A model generated the notes under the pieces. That model saw only the letters and a list, made by a program, of their open reading frames with translations, did no database searches and was not told where the DNA came from. The translations under genes and the position numbers were made by a program. Below are positions 59,045-64,000 of a DNA stretch of 64,000 nucleotides, piece after piece (position 1 is the stretch's first letter; every line of letters begins with the position of its first letter). The stretch lies in the NCBI RefSeq assembly GCF_950023065.1, contig NC_088677.1, positions 56,569,469 through 56,633,468 on the forward strand, in the 5' to 3' direction. The stretch is from Planococcus citri. Taxonomy: Eukaryota > Arthropoda > Insecta > Hemiptera > Pseudococcidae.

Positions 59045-59161
59045 GTAAGAGAAGCAATTGGGTAGCTTTCACAGTCAGAATACGTTACCATAAAATGTGT
59101 ATACGAGTATAAACATGTAGAATATGTGTTGGTACTAATTTCGTTCGGTCACCTGTTTCAG
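59045..59161 (+). other. Candidate 5' UTR intron 1
   Basis: AAAG|GTAAGA donor at 59045 and CCTGTTTCAG| acceptor at 59161, 117 bp, upstream of the ATG at 59396. Confidence 0.5.
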
Positions 59162-59228
59162 CTGAAGTATTTGACGTTATTATTGAATTCTGATTCGTGT
59201 GACGAAGATTTTTGACGCTGAAAAATAG

Positions 59229-59375
59229 GTGAGTTAAAATTGGAGTAATTCGAGCACAATTATTCAGAACTATGAGTAGCGTAATAGATGTATACATGTG
59301 TAAATTTTCGAGTAGCTAACTTGATGCATTTTTTGTGAGAAGAAAACTTACCTATACTTGTTCAACTGTTCGCAG
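59229..59375 (+). other. Candidate 5' UTR intron 2
   Basis: ATAG|GTGAGT donor at 59229 and CTGTTCGCAG| acceptor at 59375, 147 bp. It leaves a 67-bp non-coding exon (59162-59228) and puts the ATG 20 bases into the coding exon. Confidence 0.55.
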
Positions 59376-59395
59376 CTATTTTTTGACTTAAGAAG

Positions 59396-60074
59396 ATGGC
59401 GACGAAAGGCGATAAGCCGCAGCAACCTGATTGGGATGATACCGACGAGAGTAGCGATTCTGAAAGCGATTCGGAGACGGAAGCCACACATTATAGAATT
59501 TTTCGGTGTCAGATATGTGGTAAGCCGATCGGTGAAGGGCCGAAAAAGAAAAAATCGAATACGACGGCGTTCGCGGTCTCGTGTGGGCACCAGTTTCACA
59601 AAAAGTGCCTGAAGAAAAAGAAAGCAGAGTTACCGTGCGATTGCTTAGTTACTGGCTGCCGGAAAAATGGCAGAGTCGATCCCGAGACGTGGCGGAAATT
59701 ACGCGGCGGTACTACCGAGGTGTCGAAATGCGCTGAAGAAGAAAAGGATTCCTTGCGCGAGCGGTTAGTAAAAGAAATGCGGCAAAACACCTTGCTGATT
59801 GAGCAAAACGAGTCGCTGATTCAGTCGTCAAGAGAGTCGCCGCGTGCTGAAGCCGAGCAAATTCGAGTTGAGTTAAACTGCGCAAAAACCGAAATAGAGC
59901 AGCTTAAGGCGGAATTAGCAGAGGTACAGCAAAGAGCTGCGACGTTGGTGGTACAGAACGATGCGCTGTTGCTCGCGAGTCAAGGCCCAAGAGAATGGTC
60001 AATCGAGGAACTCTCTGAGGAGGCTTTTGCAGCCGAGGCGGAGAGACGTGGTTTCGAGGCATCGCTAGACAGAC
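59396..60074 (+). CDS. RING-H2-like gene, coding exon 1
   Basis: Starts at ATG 59396 in a fair context (AAGAAGATGG). Residues 38-88 hold a zinc-binding pattern: Cys38-x2-Cys41, Cys63-x-His65-x2-His68-x2-Cys71, then Cys81, Cys83 and Cys88. This matches RING-H2 domains of E3 ubiquitin ligases except for the irregular last Cys pair, so ligase activity is uncertain. An acidic Ser/Asp/Glu stretch comes before it. Residues about 110-200 form a coiled coil. The frame would stop at 60091, but a strong donor GTAAGT at 60075 joins it in phase to the next exon. Orientation and codon style match gag-pol upstream; whether it belongs to that element is open. Confidence 0.75.
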
Positions 60075-60169
60075 GTAAGTGTAAAATTTGAGTAGCGCGA
60101 AGACGATGTAGAATGGTCGCGGTGAGCAATTTTTAATGTGCTTTTCGTGTTTTCGTTTTGTTTGAACAG
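60075..60169 (+). other. Coding intron, 95 bp
   Basis: GTAAGT donor at 60075 and TTGTTTGAACAG acceptor ending at 60169. Exon 1 ends one base into a codon and exon 2 supplies the other two, so both long frames become one. This is good evidence that the locus is transcribed and spliced. Confidence 0.8.
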
Positions 60170-60843
60170 TAAATCGAGAAGAACGCGACCGGCGCTACCG
60201 GCAGTTTGCAAGCAAGATCGAAGAGAATGGCATGGACTTTGAGCAGGCGCTGCGAGCAATTGACCGCCAACGATTGTTTACGCAAGTGGACAGTGCGCGT
60301 ATGATGGTGTTAATCGATGTTGACAGAGAGGCGTTGGACAAAGAAGTTAGATTATCAGAGGTTCTCGATGGAATTAGCGTGCTACCGTCATTGACAGGTA
60401 TGAGTTTGAGTAACGCTGAGTCGCAAAATATGAGTAGTCGATATATCACGCTGGGTATTTCTTTTTTAGGTATCGAGCAGCCGACGATGCAAAGGATGAT
60501 TGAACTCAATAGACGTCTCGAGCAGCTCGAAATTAGCTATGATGACGTGTTCGATGTAGTCAACGACGAGGCGGAACGAGCTCGCTTAGAAGCGAGGAAG
60601 TCGCTGCAAAAGAAGAAACAAACGACAAAAGTAGCGGTAAAGAACGCGACCGAGAAGCCTCAAAAGTCGGACGAGAAACCAACGACGTCGAAAGAGAAGC
60701 GGTCTTCGGTCCCGAATACACCAGACGTAAACCTGGACGGAATCGAGACGGACGGTAAGAGTAACGATGGTGAAAGCCCTCGACCTGACGATGAGAGTGC
60801 GAAAAGAGAGACACGTAAAAGATCGAGTACAGAGTCGTCCAAA
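60170..60843 (+). CDS. RING-H2-like gene, coding exon 2
   Basis: The frame continues from exon 1 as charged, mostly helical sequence (NREERDRRYRQFASKIEE), then a Lys/Ser/Thr-rich stretch. Inside it, CAG|GTATGA at 60398 and TTTCTTTTTTAG| at 60469 delimit a possible 72-base intron whose removal keeps the frame. At 60844 a 419-bp inverted-repeat insertion begins and brings in a TAA at once, so the unspliced message would stop here. The sequence after the insertion continues in the same frame. No known domain is seen in this exon. Confidence 0.7.
60398..60469 (+). other. Candidate in-frame 72-base intron
   Basis: GTATGA donor, a T-rich tract and TAG acceptor. The length is a multiple of three, so the coding frame is open whether it is removed or kept. 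Confidence 0.45.
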
Positions 60844-61262
60844 TAAGGTACTGTAACCCGGGTATGTCAGACTCCCATTTTGTTCCTCACGAAAAAAAAT
60901 TGTTGTTTTTCGATTCAAGGTTTTTATGATGGAATTTCTGGCATAGAATGAAAGTAATCATTGAATTAAAGCACATGCTGTGAATTTCACACAATTTTAA
61001 ACTATTTTTAACCCAAAAATGAAGTGCTGAAAAATGACTGAAATTCAAAACAATTAAATGTACTTCAATTGATACATGTAGCATACCATTGGAAAGCTCG
61101 TTCAATTCTCTTTCAAAGATGTTATTATGAAAAAGTTGTAAAAGTGCACGGTTTTGAAGATATACGCGGTTAAAGTTTGCCGAATTCCCATATACTGCAA
61201 TGCTAAGTTCGTCAAACCAGGAACAAAATGGCCGTCTGACATACCTGGGTTATAGTTCCCTA
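60844..61262. mobile_element. MITE inserted in the gene, 7-bp target duplication
   Basis: Ends TAAGGTACTGTAACCC and, reverse-complemented, TAGGGAACTATAACCC; the terminal repeats run on through GGTATGTCAGAC and CCATTTTGTTCCT (about 44 bp, no gaps). GTCCAAA lies on both sides (60837-60843 and 61263-61269). Insert plus one duplication is 426 bases, a multiple of three. Its last bases, CCCTAG including the first base of the duplication, form a splice acceptor. No transposase frame. Confidence 0.85.
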
Positions 61263-61269
61263 GTCCAAA

Positions 61270-63600
61270 GAGAGCTCATCGCCGAAAAGCCCTAAGCTAG
61301 AGGACGTTATTCCTGATTCAGTTATTTATGCTTCGCTGAAAATTTGTTTAGAAAGAGCAGCGCGAGGTGACCTTAAAGAAAGAATTCAAGGGATACTCGA
61401 CTCATACAGCGAAACGTCAACGGTAAAGACTGAGACGCCTCAAGATTCCGAAAACGTAGTCAAAAAATCGATACTCGAGGCGCGGGTGAAAGATCAAGAG
61501 CGCACGCCGAATACTCCGGCGTCCGATTCAGCGAGTCGATCGCAGCGAAGCACGAGCGAGTCACGGAGGCGCGATACGAGCACGGGTGACTCCTCGTCAA
61601 AAAAGACAGACGTGTCGAGTAGCTCACGTGGATCAAGAGTAAGCAGCGTCGAGTCAATCGAAAAGAAGCGATCGTCTTCGGGTAGCTCGTCCAGCGATTC
61701 GGATTCAGATTCGTCCGAGTCAACGCCACCGAAGAAGTCTAGAAAGTCGAAATCGTCAAGAAAGCGAGCAGCGGCGAAACGCAAGTCAACTTCGAAGAAT
61801 AAAGCGTCACCGAAGAAGAAAAAGGTTACGTCGACAAAAAAGAAACCGGCGACAAAACGTAAACCGGCGACGACGAAACCGACGGTAAAGCGTAAACTCC
61901 CAGTAGCGAAAGACGAGACGCCGGAAATACCGCCTGAAGGAGTGAAAACTCGTAGCCAGACGCGAAGCGAGTCGAAATCGGTAGAGGAAGGTGAAGTTAC
62001 CCAATCTAGCCAAGAGACGCTCGAGCTTGCGGCAGATGCGAGTGAATTTGAGGAGCAGCCCGAATCAAGACCACCGTTAGCGAACGTACCGGCACCCGAG
62101 CAGCCGCCGCCCCCGAGCCCAGAGCGAGTTCTCCAGGACCAGCAGCCTGGTCTAGCGCAGTTAACGCCGTGCGAACGGGCGCAGCGCGCCTTTCAAGAAC
62201 GAGAGCGCGAGTTTAGACGAAACATGGAAATAGCGTTGCGACATCACGACCGAGAAGCCGCTAGAGTACGTGAAGGAAGAATGGATCTCGGACCGATAGA
62301 GGATTATTTCGAGCCGCTGGAAAATTGCCCGCCACCACCAGCGCCAGTATGGCTGATGGCCGAGTTCCGGTACGAGCAGCGCGGTGAGAGATACGTTCGA
62401 GGTATGTTTTTCCCGGTCACGCGCGACACGATTCAACAGTCGATGCAGAGCCGAGGAATTTTGATCAACAATGAGTTAACAGTACGAGATGACTTGTATT
62501 ATCAGAGAGACAGCGGGGCTTGGATTCTGGGTCGCGTATACCGTGGAGGCGCTACGTATTACGTAATAAACTCGTTCGTCGTCATCGGAGATGCTCTCGC
62601 GCATGCGGTGGTAAGTGAGGTGATCTACCAAAACGTAGCGGCGAGAAGAGCGTGGAGCGTGCACCCGCTCGCGGGCTCACGAATCCCAACTACCACCATG
62701 TGCAGAAACCTACGAAGCTTGGTCCAGCGGGCGCCGCAGCGAGTGGTGATGTCGGCGGGGCAGTTTTGCATGGAGTCGCAGACGTTCGAAATCGTAACCG
62801 AGAGAATCCTCGAACTTTGGCGCGCGCTGCATCGGCGGGGTACGCGACACATTTTGATGGTGCCTCCGCTGACGTGGCCGCACTGTCCGGAAATACGCGT
62901 CCGATTACGGGATTTTCTACGGCAGGGACCGACGAGAGCAGAGTTCGATGGTAGATACGTATATATGGAGGCATTAGAAGAAACGATCGAGAGATGCCCT
63001 CCAGCGACGTTCCGTGGTGAGACGCCGTATTTAAACGAGCACCAAGCGTCGGAGGCTTTAGTCAGGATATTTGAATATGCAACGGTCGAGCGGAGATGGG
63101 GATACGGTCAATTTCCGCGGGAGCAGGATCCGCCGCGTCCGGTGGAGCAGCTCCAAGCAAACCAACTTCAACGTATCGAGGAGATGTTGAGGCAAGACCG
63201 TGCAGCCTTGGTGGCACATGAACGAAGGAATGTCCGCGAGCAGCTGGAACGAGAAGTACACGAGAGAGAGCTGATCGAGAGAGTGCAGCGCCAGATGAGA
63301 CACCTTCCTGGCGCCGATCGTCAACTACTGCCAGAGCGAGCCGCGCAGTTGGTCAACGAGGTGAACCGACAGATGCCTGAGCCGCCGCAGCAGCCGCAAG
63401 CTGGACCGAGTCGCCAGCAGCCGGCACAAGAAGGAAGACAGTTACAGGTGGCTATACCACGAGCACCTGGATTGGCCGGATTTGGACGAGGTCGCGGCAG
63501 GCTGGCGGAGAGACGCGAGCGGATGCGATTGGAGGCGGAGGAGGAAAGAAGAAATCCTCAGAACGATCAGGATCAGAACGATGGCGGAGAAGCCCGCTAA
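61270..63600 (+). CDS. RING-H2-like gene, C-terminal part with SGNH-like domain
   Basis: The frame is open from 61264 to the stop at 63598-63600; there is no usable ATG near its start, which supports continuity with exon 2. It begins with a Ser/Arg/Lys-rich region (about 61480-61980), then a Pro-rich stretch. Then comes a folded region with VIGDALAHAV (GDA at 62587-62595), TTTMCRNLRSLVQ and RVVMSAGQFC (Gly at 62758), followed by a helix and HILMVPPLTWP. This block order fits an SGNH hydrolase fold, but with Ala for the catalytic Ser and no Asn-Asp, so it is probably inactive. A charged coiled coil and an RGRGRGR-like basic tail end the protein. Without the insertion the whole gene would encode about 1227 residues. 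Function unknown. Confidence 0.7.
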   Translation, partial: ESSSPKSPKLEDVIPDSVIYASLKICLERAARGDLKERIQGILDSYSETSTVKTETPQDSENVVKKSILEARVKDQERTPNTPASDSASRSQRSTSESRRRDTSTGDSSSKKTDVSSSSRGSRVSSVESIEKKRSSSGSSSSDSDSDSSESTPPKKSRKSKSSRKRAAAKRKSTSKNKASPKKKKVTSTKKKPATKRKPATTKPTVKRKLPVAKDETPEIPPEGVKTRSQTRSESKSVEEGEVTQSSQETLELAADASEFEEQPESRPPLANVPAPEQPPPPSPERVLQDQQPGLAQLTPCERAQRAFQEREREFRRNMEIALRHHDREAARVREGRMDLGPIEDYFEPLENCPPPPAPVWLMAEFRYEQRGERYVRGMFFPVTRDTIQQSMQSRGILINNELTVRDDLYYQRDSGAWILGRVYRGGATYYVINSFVVIGDALAHAVVSEVIYQNVAARRAWSVHPLAGSRIPTTTMCRNLRSLVQRAPQRVVMSAGQFCMESQTFEIVTERILELWRALHRRGTRHILMVPPLTWPHCPEIRVRLRDFLRQGPTRAEFDGRYVYMEALEETIERCPPATFRGETPYLNEHQASEALVRIFEYATVERRWGYGQFPREQDPPRPVEQLQANQLQRIEEMLRQDRAALVAHERRNVREQLEREVHERELIERVQRQMRHLPGADRQLLPERAAQLVNEVNRQMPEPPQQPQAGPSRQQPAQEGRQLQVAIPRAPGLAGFGRGRGRLAERRERMRLEAEEERRNPQNDQDQNDGGEAR

Positions 63601-64000
63601 GATATGCGGTTAGTACTTACCACGTCGAAGGAGTCGCCTCTAATTGTTTAATCTTGTTGCATTTTTCCGAGTAGAGGGAGTTCCTAATTTTGTAATTTTT
63701 TTTTCTCCTGATGTCGTATTTTTATTATTTCTCGATTGTGGTCTCAATTTTTTAATTATTGTTGTTTATTTTCTGATGTAATTACGAGTAAGCTCCTCGA
63801 GGAAAAGAGAATTTTTCGAGCAGAGCAGTTTTTTTTTGGTATTTGTTGTTTATACTATTGTTTTGTTGTTTTTTGTTTTTTACCATTTGCCAAATTAAAA
63901 GATGAAGTTTTGTTTATTGAATTTTGAGGCGTGCTAATAAGTAGAGTATGCCGAAATGTAAATAAGTGTGAATTTTTGTGTGAATTTGTGCAGGCAAATG
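63601..64000 (+). other. 3' flank of the spliced gene, no LTR seen
   Basis: T-rich DNA with a possible 3' UTR. I searched by eye for the candidate LTR start (TGTTACCACTC) and end (CCCTAACA) and found neither before the window edge. Confidence 0.4.

Noticed and set aside
61494..63324. Antisense frames opposite the Ser/Arg-rich C-terminal coding region
   Set aside because: They mirror low-complexity coding sequence on the plus strand and have no start context or domain.

Overview
The window looks like nuclear DNA of an arthropod, most likely a sap-sucking hemipteran such as a mealybug or scale insect. The grounds are AT-rich non-coding DNA, short GT-AG introns, animal-type retrotransposons, and a palindromic GGTACC/TACCTA word scattered throughout, which I associate with aphid and mealybug genomes. 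The taxon is an inference; coding capacity and repeat structure are read from the sequence. No bacterial operon, rRNA, CRISPR array or complete tRNA gene was seen.

Layout. At the left edge (194-3019, minus strand) lies one long open reading frame for an unrecognised 941-residue helical-repeat protein. From about 3 to 42 kb I find no convincing host gene; this stretch is intergenic or intronic DNA carrying transposon debris. It includes four 3'-anchored copies of one non-LTR retrotransposon family (13.3, 33.5, 37.6 and 38.2 kb), a 58-bp satellite island with nested insertions (18.8-21.8 kb), several hairpin or terminal-inverted-repeat elements (8.4, 14.8, 19.5, 19.9 and 38.6 kb) and a palindrome of about 1.1 kb (28.5-29.7 kb). 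At 42.2-45.4 kb a degenerate tandem array is split by a non-LTR retrotransposon. That retrotransposon is split by two DNA transposons, and one of those is split by a hairpin element.

The right quarter is coding. From 48304 there is a Ty3-like LTR retroelement: a candidate 5' LTR, a Lys-tRNA-like primer-binding site, a leader with two stem-loops, a 1010-residue Gag, and a Pol reached by a canonical -1 slippery heptamer (TTTAAAC) just before the gag stop. Pol reads, in order: a degenerate SGNH-hydrolase-like domain, aspartic protease, reverse transcriptase, RNase H, integrase core, a second cellular-type RNase H, and a GPY/F-like module. No 3' LTR is visible after pol. From 59.4 to 63.6 kb follows a spliced gene encoding a RING-H2-like domain, a coiled coil, a Ser/Arg/Lys-rich stretch and a second SGNH-like domain. 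That domain shares the unusual GDA motif (in place of GDS) with the Pol N-terminus. The gene carries a 419-bp inverted-repeat insertion with a 7-bp target duplication that leaves the flanking coding frame aligned.

How it fits together: the shared SGNH-like domain, the same orientation and the missing 3' LTR suggest, but do not prove, that the 59-64 kb gene is an extra ORF of one very large retroelement running off the window, or a gene exchanged between the element and its host. This is the best candidate here for an undescribed system.
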